From Solidesulfovibrio carbinolicus (GTDB taxonomy: Bacteria > Desulfobacterota > Desulfovibrionia > Desulfovibrionales > Desulfovibrionaceae), in the NCBI RefSeq assembly GCF_004135975.1, contig NZ_CP026538.1, forward strand, positions 2,666,001-2,730,000: a stretch of DNA of 64,000 nt, in the 5' to 3' direction. The position numbers were made by a program, and so were the translations under genes. The notes under the pieces are model-generated. The model saw nothing but the letters and a program-made list of their open reading frames with translations, was not told where the DNA came from and did not search any database. Numbering within the stretch: the first letter of the stretch is position 1; each line of letters begins with the position of its first letter. Positions 7,018-16,664 of this stretch are shown in pieces.

Positions 7018-8568
7018 TCAGCCCCGAAGGATGGCCGCAAAAGCCGCCGCGCAGGCTCCGTAGCGGCGAATGCGCGCCACAAGCCCGTCGATGTCCACGG
7101 CTTCCTCCTGGGCCTGGCGTTGCCACAGCTGGGCCAGGGTCGCCAGGTAAGGCGAAGCCGACCACAGGCCGGCCAGGCGGTTGTAGCTGGCAAGAAAGCG
7201 CTTCTTCATGGCCGGATTGCGCATGGCCAGCCCGGCTTGGCCCTCGACCAGGCGCAGCAGATCGATGGATTGCGCCAACAGCCGCGACAATTCCTGGCGC
7301 TCGACCTCGGGCAGCGGCAGCAGCGGCCTGGCCGGCGGAACAGGGGGAACATCGTCAAGGAATTGACGAAGGACATGCCGCTGACAACGCAGCCACACGG
7401 CCCGGGGAGTGGTTTCGTGGCCGGAGAGCGAAACGAGGTCCATGAACCCCTCGGCATCCCGCGCGGACAGCCAGGCCCGGGCGCCGGGATAGACCCCGGC
7501 CGGGAAACGCCCGTCCCGGACCCAGGCGAGGACGGCCTCGGCCACGGCCTCGGGATCAATGGCGTCCAGGCAGGCGTGGCCGCGGGGGCAAGCCTGACGA
7601 AACGAGCAGGGATGGCACGGCATGTCCGGCTCCAGACACAGACAGCCCTCCAAATAGGGGCCGGTATCGAAGGGCTGGGCCGTGGCCAAAAACAGGGTCA
7701 CGCTGGGCACGCCCAGGCCGGCGGCCAGGTGGAGCGTGCCGGTGTCGTTGGTGACAAGCAGCCCCAGCCGGGCCACCACCGCCGCCAGCGTCGGCAGCGA
7801 GGTTGCCCCGGACAAGTCCAGGCAGGGGCCATCGAATATCTCGCGAAAACGGGCCGCCAGGGGTTTTTCCGAGGCCGCGCCCACGACCACGGCCAAAATG
7901 CCGCGCTTTTCGTGGAGCCGTGCCGCCAGCCGGGCAAAACGCTCCACCGGCCACTGCCGGGCCGACGCGCTGGCCCCGAGCTGGAACCCCACGACCAACA
8001 CCTCGTCGCCAGGCCCGGCCCCGGCGAAAAGCGCCGCCGCTTCCTCGGCCGCCGCCGCGTCCGGCCGGCGCAGGGCAAAACGTCCCGGCCCCTGGCCCAC
8101 GCCTGCGGCCTTGCGGAAAACGTCCACGATATTAAATGGACACAGCTCGCGCCGGGTCGATGACGCCTCCAGAAACGCGGCCCACAGGTTGGATTCGTGG
8201 CGATAGCCGAAAGGGTCCAGGGTAAAACCGCGCACGGCCTCGCCGCACAGTCGCCGGGCCATGAGCCTGGCCGGCAGGGCCGCCGTCAGGTTGACCACGC
8301 AGTCCGGCCGGGCTCGGGTCGCCACCGTATCCGCGAAGTCGGCCACCGTCGCCAGGGCCAGCTTCCAATCGAGATCAAGGCTGGCGAGAAATTTCGCCCC
8401 GGGCAGGGGAAAAACTTCCGAGACGTCAGCCAGCAACCCGGCCGCGCCGGCAAAATTTTCCAGACAGGCCAGGGAGACGACATTGCCGGCGGCGGCAAGT
8501 TCGCTGACGGCCGGCTGGGATTGGAGCAAATCGCCAAAGCGGGTGAGGTTTTGCAACACGATGTTCAT
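7018..8568 (-). CDS. Glycosyltransferase family 9 (heptosyltransferase-like)
   Basis: 516 residues. The N-terminus 'MNIVLQNLTRFGDLLQSQP' is the GT9 nucleotide-sugar fold opening, and the C-terminal Rossmann domain carries 'LLVTNDTGTLHLAAGLGVPSV' (split at the DTG..H signature of heptosyltransferases). A Cys cluster follows: 'MPCHPCSFRQACPRGHACL', with spacing suggestive of a metal-binding knuckle. The last ~130 residues extend beyond ordinary heptosyltransferases and are helical. Acceptor may be lipopolysaccharide or a surface protein such as flagellin; proximity to motility-like genes favours but does not prove the latter. It is divergent from the diguanylate cyclase gene. Confidence 0.88.
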   Translation of the reverse strand: MNIVLQNLTRFGDLLQSQPAVSELAAAGNVVSLACLENFAGAAGLLADVSEVFPLPGAKFLASLDLDWKLALATVADFADTVATRARPDCVVNLTAALPARLMARRLCGEAVRGFTLDPFGYRHESNLWAAFLEASSTRRELCPFNIVDVFRKAAGVGQGPGRFALRRPDAAAAEEAAALFAGAGPGDEVLVVGFQLGASASARQWPVERFARLAARLHEKRGILAVVVGAASEKPLAARFREIFDGPCLDLSGATSLPTLAAVVARLGLLVTNDTGTLHLAAGLGVPSVTLFLATAQPFDTGPYLEGCLCLEPDMPCHPCSFRQACPRGHACLDAIDPEAVAEAVLAWVRDGRFPAGVYPGARAWLSARDAEGFMDLVSLSGHETTPRAVWLRCQRHVLRQFLDDVPPVPPARPLLPLPEVERQELSRLLAQSIDLLRLVEGQAGLAMRNPAMKKRFLASYNRLAGLWSASPYLATLAQLWQRQAQEEAVDIDGLVARIRRYGACAAAFAAILRG

Positions 8569-8700
8569 GCCGGCTCCATGACGGACCTTGGCGTTTCGGA
8601 CAAATTGCCGCGACGGACGCGGCCGACTTGTTGCCCCGGCTTGAAGGTGCTACCAGCAAAGCCAGGCAGCATGGCCTGGCCGGCCGGCCCCAACACACCC

Positions 8701-9903
8701 ATGAGCACCCCCATCGACGATACCGCCGTCGCCGCCAAGGCCCTGGAACTGGAGCGTTTCCTTCCCGAAGGCCGGCGCGACGAATTTCGCCGTCTCATCG
8801 AGACCCTGGCCGAGGCCGCCGCTTGCCGGGAAAGCCAGACCGCCGAGATCGGAGAACTGCGCGGCCAGGTCCGCCGACAGGGCGCCCGGGTCGTGCGGAT
8901 GCAGGAAATCTTTCGGGCCAACGACCAGGCCTTCGCCACTTTCCGCTCGGCCATGCTCCTGTCGCGGCGGCTGCGACGCATGGCCGATCTGCCCGACATG
9001 CTGGCGGAATTGTCCCGTACCATGGGGGTCGCGGCCCTGACCTGCCTGCTTTCCCGGGAACAATTCGCCGCCTACGTGCCTCCGGGATTCCCCTGCCCGA
9101 CGGCCAAGGCCCTGGGCGCGGCCGTAAACGCCCTGCCCCGGGGAACCGATCCCCGCCGGGTCTACGTCGGCCCCCTGGCCGCCCTGCCCCGGCCGGATTT
9201 CTTTTTCGATCCGGCCATTCTGGCCGATCAGCCCAAACTCCGGGACGGCTCGTGCTTCATCGCGCCCTTGGCCGACAAGTATCAGCCCAAGCGCCGCATC
9301 GGCGTCCTGGCCATGGCCGACGTCGATCCCTCGCGCTACACGCCGTCGAAAGGGACGGATTTCCTGGAGCATTTCTGCGAGGTTTTGGCCGGCGATCTGC
9401 TCCACGTCAAGATCCATGAGGAATTGGCCCGGCAGCGCGAGTCCGACGAACTGACCGGCATCCCCAACCGGGCCTTCCTGCGTCGCCACGGGCCGGCGCT
9501 ACTCAGCCTGTCCGCACGCCGGGAAGCGCCGGTGGCCCTGCTCTTTTGCGACCTCGACCGGTTCAAGGCCGTCAACGACACCTTCGGCCACGAGGCCGGC
9601 GACTTGGTCCTTGGCGACGTGGCCCGGGCCATGGCCGCCCGGGTCCGGGTCTATGACCTGCTGGCCCGGCTTGGCGGCGACGAATTCGTGGTGGTCATGC
9701 CCGACGCCGGAGCCGACGAGGCCGCCGTCATGGCCGAACGCATCCGGGACTGCGTGGCCGAGGTGGCCGCCGAGCGCGGCCTGCCGGGCCTGTCCGTGTC
9801 CATCGGCGTGGCCTTGCATGTCCCGGGCCAGGACATCGACGACCTCGTGCGGGCCGCCGACGCCGCCATGTATCGGGAAAAACGCGCGCCGGCCATCGAA
9901 TGA
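8701..9903 (+). CDS. Diguanylate cyclase (GGDEF) with DUF484/GAF-like sensor
   Basis: 400 residues. The N-terminal ~230 residues resemble a DUF484/GAF-like module ('EIFRANDQAFATFRSAMLL', 'FIAPLADKYQPKRRIGVLAM'). The C-terminal GGDEF domain has an intact active site 'RLGGDEFVVV' and, five residues before it, 'RVYD', the RxxD inhibitory site, so product inhibition by c-di-GMP is expected. There are no membrane segments, so it is cytoplasmic. ATG at 8701 was preferred over upstream in-frame starts, which run into the divergent glycosyltransferase gene. The stop overlaps nothing, and the GH3 gene follows closely. The signal sensed is unknown. Confidence 0.93.
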   Translation: MSTPIDDTAVAAKALELERFLPEGRRDEFRRLIETLAEAAACRESQTAEIGELRGQVRRQGARVVRMQEIFRANDQAFATFRSAMLLSRRLRRMADLPDMLAELSRTMGVAALTCLLSREQFAAYVPPGFPCPTAKALGAAVNALPRGTDPRRVYVGPLAALPRPDFFFDPAILADQPKLRDGSCFIAPLADKYQPKRRIGVLAMADVDPSRYTPSKGTDFLEHFCEVLAGDLLHVKIHEELARQRESDELTGIPNRAFLRRHGPALLSLSARREAPVALLFCDLDRFKAVNDTFGHEAGDLVLGDVARAMAARVRVYDLLARLGGDEFVVVMPDAGADEAAVMAERIRDCVAEVAAERGLPGLSVSIGVALHVPGQDIDDLVRAADAAMYREKRAPAIE

Positions 9904-9953
9904 CAATTCCCCCGGGCCACCCCGGAGCAAAACTCCACCCCAGGAGCCTTCCT

Positions 9954-11657
9954 ATGGGTCTTTGCCGCATTTTCGTCTGGCTGCTGTCCATTCTCCTTGC
10001 TTGCGCCGCAACCCCGGTCGAGGCCTCGGCCGCGTCCCGGGCCGCCCGACTGGCCGCGGAGATGACCCTGGAGGAAAAAGTCGGCCAGGTGTTCATGGTC
10101 TGGTTCGCCGGGCCGACCGTCTCCGACGACATCGCCGGCCTTATCCGGCAGCGCCATCTCGGCGGCGTCATCCTCTACAGCGTCCCGGGCAACATCGAAT
10201 CTCCTGGCCAGCTGGCCGCCCTCAACGCCGGCCTCCAGGCGGTGTCCGCCGCCACCAGGCATGGCCTGGGCCTGTTGATCGGCGTGGACCAGGAAGGCGC
10301 GCCCGTGGCCCGGCTGCGAAAAGGGTTTACCCTTTTTCCCAGCCAGATGGCCCAGGCCGCGACGGGCCGGGCCGATCTGGCCCGGCTGGCCGCCTCGGCC
10401 ACGGCCCGGGAATTGCGGGCCGTGGGCATCAACGTCAATTTCGCGCCCGTGGCCGACGTCAACGTCAATCCGGCCAACCCGGTCATCGGCATCCGGTCCT
10501 TTGGCTCCGCGCCGGCCGACGTGGCCCGTTTCACGGGAGCGGCCACGGCCGGCTACGTCGCCGCCGGCATGATCTGCACACCCAAGCATTTCCCCGGCCA
10601 CGGCGACACGACCATCGATTCCCACGTCGGCCTGCCGCGCTCGGACCATGACGCCGCCGCCCTGGACAAGCTTGATTTTCCGCCTTTCCGGGCCGCCTTC
10701 GCCGCTGGCGCGCCGGCGGTCATGACCGCCCACATGGTCGTCCCGGCACTGGACGGCGAACCCGACCTGCCGGCCACCCTGTCGCGCCGGGTTCTGGAAG
10801 GAACGCTACGCGGCCGCATGGGTTTTGACGGCGTCATCTTCACGGATTCCCTGGGCATGGGTGCCGTGGCCGACACCTACGGCATCCCCGAAGCCTCGGT
10901 GCGGGCCTTGGCCGCCGGGGCCGACGTGCTCCTCATCGGCGCCGACGCCGGCCGCTCGCCGGCCGAACGTCTGGCCGCCATGGACGCCGTCGCCGAGGCC
11001 GTGCGTTCGGGCCGCGTGCCCATGGCCCGGCTCAACGCCGCCGTGAGGCGCGTCCTTCGCCTCAAGGAACGCTACGGCCTTTTGGACGCCGCCGCCCTGA
11101 CCAATCCCGCTCCCGACCCGGCCAGCATGGCCGGCCGCCCCGAAGACGCCGCCCTGGCCCGGCGCATCGCCAGACGCAGCCTCACGGCTCTGGGGCCGAC
11201 CAGCCCTGCCTTGCCCCTGCCCGCCGAGACTGCTCTGGTCATCCGGCCGCGCCTTGGCCGCGAGGCCGTGGACGCCGAGGCCGAAGCGACCATCGCCGCC
11301 TGGCCCGGCCCGCGCACGCTCTTTTTACCGGCCGATCCCGACGACACGGCCATCGCCCAGGCCCTTGACAAAGCGGCTGGAGCCGGCAGCGTCGTCTTTT
11401 TGGCCACGGACCTGCGCCGTCGGCCGGGCCAGGAACGGCTGGCCCGGGAGCTGGCCGCCAAGGCCGGCCCCGAATTCGTGCTGGTAGCGGCCCAGTCGCC
11501 CTACGACCTGGCCCTGGCCCCACAGTCCGGAGCGCGGCTGGCCACCTACGGCGAAGCTCCGGCCAGCCTGGAGGCGCTGTATCAGGGCCTTTTTGCCCCC
11601 TTCCGCTTCTCGGGCCGCCTGCCTGCCGTTTTGCCGGCTACGACCTTCAAATACTAA
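9954..11657 (+). CDS. Secreted glycoside hydrolase family 3 (beta-N-acetylhexosaminidase-like)
   Basis: 567 residues with a signal peptide (MGLCRIFVWLLSILLACAAT) and AGGAG just upstream. The catalytic half follows the NagZ/GH3 plan: 'LEEKVGQVFMVWF', 'IGVDQEGAPVARL', and 'CTPKHFPGHGDTTIDSHVGL', the last holding the His-Asp dyad typical of N-acetylglucosaminidases. 'GVIFTDSLGMGA' carries the nucleophile Asp. A C-terminal ~170-residue domain resembles the second GH3 domain. It probably acts on peptidoglycan or other GlcNAc glycans in the periplasm. A second in-frame ATG at 9900 would spoil the signal peptide. Confidence 0.93.
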   Translation: MGLCRIFVWLLSILLACAATPVEASAASRAARLAAEMTLEEKVGQVFMVWFAGPTVSDDIAGLIRQRHLGGVILYSVPGNIESPGQLAALNAGLQAVSAATRHGLGLLIGVDQEGAPVARLRKGFTLFPSQMAQAATGRADLARLAASATARELRAVGINVNFAPVADVNVNPANPVIGIRSFGSAPADVARFTGAATAGYVAAGMICTPKHFPGHGDTTIDSHVGLPRSDHDAAALDKLDFPPFRAAFAAGAPAVMTAHMVVPALDGEPDLPATLSRRVLEGTLRGRMGFDGVIFTDSLGMGAVADTYGIPEASVRALAAGADVLLIGADAGRSPAERLAAMDAVAEAVRSGRVPMARLNAAVRRVLRLKERYGLLDAAALTNPAPDPASMAGRPEDAALARRIARRSLTALGPTSPALPLPAETALVIRPRLGREAVDAEAEATIAAWPGPRTLFLPADPDDTAIAQALDKAAGAGSVVFLATDLRRRPGQERLARELAAKAGPEFVLVAAQSPYDLALAPQSGARLATYGEAPASLEALYQGLFAPFRFSGRLPAVLPATTFKY

Positions 11658-11697
11658 TAAAGCAACTGAATAAGCCATCTTAACACCTTAAACAGCA

Positions 11698-11726
11698 TTG
11701 ACCTTTCGCCTCGAATGGTATTGTAT
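11698..11726 (+). promoter_or_regulatory. Possible sigma-70-type promoter for the chemoreceptor gene
   Basis: TTGACC (11698-11703), a 17-base spacer and TTGTAT (11721-11726) lie in an AT-rich gap 28 bp before the ATG at 11754. The -35 is good and the -10 is only moderate. Confidence 0.4.
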
Positions 11727-11753
11727 GGACACAAATTGAAATCAGGAGCACCC

Positions 11754-13883
11754 ATGAACGACCACAGCGCCACGCCGTCGCCCGGCGCGCCAACCCTGCT
11801 GCTGGGCTTTGTTCTCAGTGTTTGCCTCGTTGTTGTCGCCTTCTTCCCCAGTTTATATATCGCCATCCCGATAGCCATTGTCGGCTGCATCGCCTCCGTT
11901 ATCCTCGCTTCCAGGGTCAACGCTCCCATACGGATGCTGCATCAGGGGTTGTTGACGATCAACAACGATCCAGCCGCATTTCATATAGACGACGTCAATT
12001 CCTGGAAAGCACTCGGACCGCTTGGCGAACAGGCCGCCCAGGCCCTTTCCTGCAACATGTTGCGGCGCGAGTACTACCGCGGAGCAATAAATGCCGTCAG
12101 TACGCCGTTTTTCATCACCAACAAGGACGGCATCATCACCCATTGCAGCCAGAGTTTGTGCGACATGTTGCGCAAGCCCAAAAAGGATGTCGTGGGCAAA
12201 ACCGTCAGCCAGGCCGTCTATAACAAAACCGGCATCTCGCTTACGGAGAAATGCTTAAGCGAAGGCAAGGCGTTGCAGACTGAACGCGACCTGACCCTGT
12301 GGGACGGCCGCATTCTGCCTTGCTTTTTCTTTGTCGCCTGCTTTCACGGCCTGCGCGGCGACCTGCTCGGCGCGGTGGCCACGATGACCGACCTGACGCC
12401 GCTTAGGGCCAAGCAGGAAGAACTGGAGCACGCCCAGGCCGAACTGCGCAACCTTGGCGGCGACATCAACGAATTGGCCCAACGCGTGGCCTCGGCTTCC
12501 GAAGAGCTGTCCGCCTCTTCCGACGAACAGGCCCGGGGCGCCCAACAACAGAAAGGCCAGTCCGACGCCGTGGCCACGGCCATGGAAGAAATGACGGCCA
12601 CGGTCATGGAAGTGGCCAAAAACGCCGCCCAGACTTCCGATGCCGCCGAAAGCGCCAATACGGCCGCTGAGTCCGGCTCGGTGGAAGTCCGGGAAGCCGT
12701 GTCCGGCATCAAGGCCGTGGCCGAATCCGCCGGCAAGCTCGGCCAGGTGCTCACCTCCCTGGACGGCCAGGCCGCCGAGATCGGCCGCATCATCAGCGTC
12801 ATCAACGACATCGCCGATCAGACCAACCTCTTGGCGCTCAACGCCGCCATTGAGGCGGCACGGGCCGGCGACGCCGGCCGGGGCTTCGCCGTGGTCGCCG
12901 ACGAAGTGCGGAAACTGGCCGAAAAGACCATGACCGCCACCAAGGAAGTGGAAAAATCCATCCGCGAAATCCAGGACGGCTCCCAGCACGCCGTGGCCTC
13001 CATGCAGGAGACCGAAGCCCGGGTGGCGGCCAGCACCGAAGCCACCCACAAAGCCGGCGAATCCCTGGAACGCATCATGGCCCGCATCCGCGAGGTCAAC
13101 GGGCAGGTCAGCCAGATCGCCACGGCCGCCGAACAGCAATCCGCCGCCGCCGAAGAGATCAACCGCAACATCGAGGTCATCGCCCATGTAGCCGCCGAGG
13201 CCGACGAAGGCGCGGGCCAGACCGCCCAGGCCACCCGCGAGCTGGCCGAGCTGGCCAATTCCCTGCTCACCCTGGCCACGACCTTTGCCCAGCGACAATC
13301 AAACGCCGTCCATCTCCGGGAATCCAGCGGCAACATGAAGGGCATCCTGCCCAAGCTCATGCAGGGATTTATCAAGGACCAGTACGGCGAAGCCGTCTAT
13401 GAAGCTATGCAGGAAGACATGGGCCACCCCACCTTCTTGCCCACCCAGAACTACCCCGACCAAGTGCTGCGCCAGATGGCCGAACTGGCCGCCCAGAAAG
13501 CCGGCAAGACCGTCAAGGACGTTTTCCTGGTTCTTGGCCGCTACACCATCAAGGGCTTCCACAAGCACTACCCGCGCTACTTCAAGGGCGACACCCTCAA
13601 GGAATTCTATCTGACCATGAACGACACCCACGCCCGGCTCACCAAGGACATGCCCGGACTCATGCCCCCCCGCTTCACCTACGAAGACAAGGGCAACCGT
13701 CTGATCATGACGTATATGTCCAAGCGCGGCTACCCGGAATACTACGAGGGCATCTTGCGCGGCGCCGCCGAGTTCTTCAAGGAATCCGTGGATATCACCG
13801 TGTCATACAACGACCCACACACGGCCCGGGCCGAGATCGTCTTCCGCTCGCCGCAAAAAGGCCCCAAGGCTCTTCGGGCCTAA
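11754..13883 (+). CDS. PAS chemoreceptor with C-terminal H-NOX haem domain
   Basis: 709 residues; ATG preceded by AGGAG. Two membrane helices (residues ~14-52) lead into a PAS domain (~110-220), then a complete MCP signalling domain with hairpin tip '[20 protein letters not shown]'. From residue 528 ('[10 protein letters not shown]') an entire H-NOX domain follows: '[19 protein letters not shown]', proximal haem-ligand His626 in 'MNDTHARL', the haem-propionate motif YxSxR as 'YMSKR' (654-658), and Tyr663 at the position of the O2-binding distal Tyr140 of the Thermoanaerobacter (Tt) H-NOX. Distal Trp9 and Asn74 of that protein are Met and Thr here. The fusion suggests direct O2 or NO chemotaxis; having H-NOX after the signalling domain is unusual. 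Confidence 0.93.
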   Translation: MNDHSATPSPGAPTLLLGFVLSVCLVVVAFFPSLYIAIPIAIVGCIASVILASRVNAPIRMLHQGLLTINNDPAAFHIDDVNSWKALGPLGEQAAQALSCNMLRREYYRGAINAVSTPFFITNKDGIITHCSQSLCDMLRKPKKDVVGKTVSQAVYNKTGISLTEKCLSEGKALQTERDLTLWDGRILPCFFFVACFHGLRGDLLGAVATMTDLTPLRAKQEELEHAQAELRNLGGDINELAQRVASASEELSASSDEQARGAQQQKGQSDAVATAMEEMTATVMEVAKNAAQTSDAAESANTAAESGSVEVREAVSGIKAVAESAGKLGQVLTSLDGQAAEIGRIISVINDIADQTNLLALNAAIEAARAGDAGRGFAVVADEVRKLAEKTMTATKEVEKSIREIQDGSQHAVASMQETEARVAASTEATHKAGESLERIMARIREVNGQVSQIATAAEQQSAAAEEINRNIEVIAHVAAEADEGAGQTAQATRELAELANSLLTLATTFAQRQSNAVHLRESSGNMKGILPKLMQGFIKDQYGEAVYEAMQEDMGHPTFLPTQNYPDQVLRQMAELAAQKAGKTVKDVFLVLGRYTIKGFHKHYPRYFKGDTLKEFYLTMNDTHARLTKDMPGLMPPRFTYEDKGNRLIMTYMSKRGYPEYYEGILRGAAEFFKESVDITVSYNDPHTARAEIVFRSPQKGPKALRA

Positions 13884-13940
13884 GGCCTCCCTCTGGCGCT
13901 TGCCCGGAGACCCGTTCCGGGCAAGCGCCCCGCGCCGCCC

Positions 13941-14978
13941 ATGCCGTCCTCGCCCCTCGTCATCGCCTACTACGGTTTCGATGATCCCTTTGCCGCCTGC
14001 GCCCGGCTGCGGGTTTACGAACCGGCCCGGTGCCTGGGGCCGGCCGTACGGTTGCTCCCAGGAGTCGCCGCCCAAGGAGCTGGCCATGTTGTCAGTCCGG
14101 CCGTTGTCGAGTCGGCCGACCTCATCCTCATCCAGCGTTTTTTTCCCGGACCGGCTACGGCTTCCCTGCTTGAGGCGGCCTTCGCCAGCGGCAAGCCCGT
14201 TGTGTACGACACCGACGACGATTTCGAGGCCACGCCGCCGGACCACGCTTTTTTCCCGCATCTGGCCCCGCTTTTGCCTTTCGTCCGCGACACCATCGCC
14301 CGGGCGGCCTGCGTCACGGTGAGCACCCCGGCCCTGGCCGCCGTGTACGCCGGTCGCGCCAGGCAGGTGCGGGTGCTGCCCAACTTCCTGCCCGACGCCC
14401 TATGGAGCCTTGCCGCGCCGCCAACGCGTCCCGTTGCCGCCATAGGCTTTGCCGGCACGCCATCCCATGCCGCCGATCTGGCCCGTCTTGCCCCGGCCCT
14501 TGGCGAACTTGCCCGACAACCCGATTTCACCGGCCGGTTCGTTTGCTTCGGCTGCCCGACGCCACCGGGCTTTCCGACCGGGGCCACCGCCATCCCCTTT
14601 GCCGCCGATTACGCCGCCTACGCCGCCCGTCTGCCCCGACTGGGGCTGTCCATTGGCCTGGCTCCCCTGGCCGACACGCCCTTTAATCGAGTCAAAAGCG
14701 CGGTCAAATGGCAGGAATACACCGCCGCCGGGGCAGTGAGCGTGTGCGCCGATCTGCCGCCTTACCACGAGGTGGTGGAGGATGGGCGCACCGGACTCCT
14801 GGTCGGCCCGGACCCGAGAGATTGGGTCCAGGCCGTGGCCCGGCTGGCCGGGGACGCCGGTTTGCGCCGCCGCATGGCTCTTCAGGCCCGGGAAACTCTT
14901 GACCACGGCCATTTGCTCAGCGCCCAGGCCGCCGTCTACGGCGAGCTGTGGCGGGACATTGCCCAGGGGGGCCCATGA
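13941..14978 (+). CDS. Glycosyltransferase (GT4-like, GT-B fold)
   Basis: 345 residues. 'VVYDTDDDFEATPPDH' and the C-terminal 'EYTAAGAVSVCADLPPYHEVVEDGRTGLLV' (shortened: the last part, 'VVEDGRTGLLV', is the GT4 donor-site pattern) indicate a GT-B retaining transferase. 'RPVAAIGFAGTPSHAADL' marks the start of the second Rossmann domain. No signal peptide or membrane helix, so cytoplasmic. Its stop overlaps the start of the next glycosyltransferase in an ATGA junction, so the two are translated together and probably act on the same glycan. Substrate unknown; no SD is visible before the ATG, which follows the chemoreceptor by 57 bp. Confidence 0.85.
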   Translation: MPSSPLVIAYYGFDDPFAACARLRVYEPARCLGPAVRLLPGVAAQGAGHVVSPAVVESADLILIQRFFPGPATASLLEAAFASGKPVVYDTDDDFEATPPDHAFFPHLAPLLPFVRDTIARAACVTVSTPALAAVYAGRARQVRVLPNFLPDALWSLAAPPTRPVAAIGFAGTPSHAADLARLAPALGELARQPDFTGRFVCFGCPTPPGFPTGATAIPFAADYAAYAARLPRLGLSIGLAPLADTPFNRVKSAVKWQEYTAAGAVSVCADLPPYHEVVEDGRTGLLVGPDPRDWVQAVARLAGDAGLRRRMALQARETLDHGHLLSAQAAVYGELWRDIAQGGP

Positions 14979-16642
14979 TGATTCCGCTCTGGTTGGACAC
15001 ACCCGGTTTCCCGCTGCCGCTGGCCGATTTGCTTCTGGCCGGAACCCTTGGCCGCGACCACCTGCTGCGGGCGGCCGCCATGGCCCGGACGGCCGGGGAA
15101 GAAACGCCGGACAGCGCCGACTGGCCGCGCCTTCGCCGCCAGCTGCTGGCCGCCGCCTTGGAGGAAGACCCGCTTTACGGCCCGACGGCCGCCACCCTGG
15201 CCCAGGCCCTTCGCGCCGCGCCGCCGGGCCGGATCAATGCAGGCTTCGCCGCTCTGGTCGAAGCCCTGGCCGCCCGGTTCAGGCCGCCCGAGAGCGTTGC
15301 CTACTATGAACGCCTCTTGGCCGGGGGCAACACGGGGCGCATTGAGGCCTATTTGGAAAACGAGATCCGAAACGGTCGGGCCGCCCTGTTCTGGCTCCAC
15401 ATCGCCCTGCATCGGGCCATTTTAGGCCGGGACTTCGACCGGGGGGCCGCCCTGGCCGAACTGGCCCTGGCCGGCGATCTGACGCCCCTGGGACACAAGG
15501 TCGCGGGCGATCTGGCCCTGCTTCGCGGCGACGCTCCGGCCGCCCTGACCGCCTACGACATGGCCCAGGCCCTGGCCCCCTGGCCGGCGGGCCTGTTTCG
15601 TCGTCCCCTGGCCGCCCTGGCCGCCGGCCGGGAGGACGTGGCCGCAAAAGCCCTGGCCGCGCTTCTTCGGGACTTCCCTGAGCACGTCTCGGCCGGTCTG
15701 GCCTTATACGATCTGACCTCGGACCGCCGCCACGCCCTGGGACGGCTGGCCGGCGACCTGTGCGTGGCCCTTTACACCTGCAACAAGGCCGACGATCTCG
15801 ACAAGACCCTGGCCAGCCTTTTTGCCTCGGACTTTTCCCGGGTGGACGGGACCGTGCGCACGCTGCTGCTCGACAACGCCTCCGGCGACGCCACGCCCGA
15901 CGTGGTCGCCGCCTGGGCCGACCGGGTCGGGACCGGCCGCCTGGCCGCCATCCGGCTGCCGGTCAACGTCGGCGCGCCGGCCGCCCGCAACTGGCTGGCC
16001 AGTGATGATCGTCTGGGCCGGGCCGCCCATGTCGCCTACCTCGACGACGACGTGGACCTGCCGGCTGATTGGATCGCCCGGCTGGCCGCCGCCGCCGAGG
16101 CCTATCCCGAGGCCGGCGTGTGGGGCTGCCGGGTTCTGGACGCCGCCAACCCGGCCATTGCCCAGGGCGTCGATGTCATGCTCCTGCCCCCCGAGCAGGG
16201 CCAGGAGGAGCCGCAGCTCTCGGGCCTTCATGCCCAGGGGTTTGATTTCGGAGGATTTGCCCACATGCGGCCGTGTCTGACCGTCATGGGCTGCTGCCAT
16301 CTCTTTCATCGGGAGCGCTTGCTTGGAGCCGGCGGCTTCGACATCCGTTTCAGCCCGTCGCAGTACGACGACGTGGACCATGACTGGCGACTGGCCTTGG
16401 CTGGCACGCCGCCGGTCTACCAAGGCCATCTGGCCGTGGCCCACCGCCGTCCGGCTCCGGCCCTGGTCCGGCCGCGCCCGGACCAGTTGGCCGGCGGACA
16501 GGCCAACTGGCGAAAACTCGCCGCCAAGCACGCCGGACGCTACGCGGCCATGGCCGCCGCCCAACGGGCAACAGCCCTAAACGATCTGCGCCGCAAATAC
16601 GAGGAACTGGCTAAGGCCGGCTTGGACGCGCCCTGTTCCTGA
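14975..16642 (+). CDS. Glycosyltransferase family 2 with long N-terminal extension
   Basis: 555 residues starting MMIPLW at the ATGA overlap. Residues ~1-255 are an Ala/Leu-rich helical region resembling degenerate TPR or scaffold repeats. The GT2 domain follows ('LCVALYTCNKADDLDKTL', 'LLLDNASGDATPD', and the DxD-type metal site 'VAYLDDDVDLPADW'). 'SQYDDVDHDWRLALAG' supplies the expected downstream acidic/aromatic motif. It is a cytoplasmic inverting transferase. The coupled upstream GT suggests a two-step glycan assembly, perhaps for surface decoration; nothing in the sequence fixes the acceptor. Confidence 0.87.
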   Translation: MMIPLWLDTPGFPLPLADLLLAGTLGRDHLLRAAAMARTAGEETPDSADWPRLRRQLLAAALEEDPLYGPTAATLAQALRAAPPGRINAGFAALVEALAARFRPPESVAYYERLLAGGNTGRIEAYLENEIRNGRAALFWLHIALHRAILGRDFDRGAALAELALAGDLTPLGHKVAGDLALLRGDAPAALTAYDMAQALAPWPAGLFRRPLAALAAGREDVAAKALAALLRDFPEHVSAGLALYDLTSDRRHALGRLAGDLCVALYTCNKADDLDKTLASLFASDFSRVDGTVRTLLLDNASGDATPDVVAAWADRVGTGRLAAIRLPVNVGAPAARNWLASDDRLGRAAHVAYLDDDVDLPADWIARLAAAAEAYPEAGVWGCRVLDAANPAIAQGVDVMLLPPEQGQEEPQLSGLHAQGFDFGGFAHMRPCLTVMGCCHLFHRERLLGAGGFDIRFSPSQYDDVDHDWRLALAGTPPVYQGHLAVAHRRPAPALVRPRPDQLAGGQANWRKLAAKHAGRYAAMAAAQRATALNDLRRKYEELAKAGLDAPCS

Positions 16643-16664
16643 TCGGAGAAAGAAGACTCTGCGT

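Noticed and set aside
12255-13298. Long minus-strand open frame rich in Gly/His/Phe
   Set aside because: Antisense image of the MCP signalling domain; composition typical of a shadow frame in GC-rich DNA.
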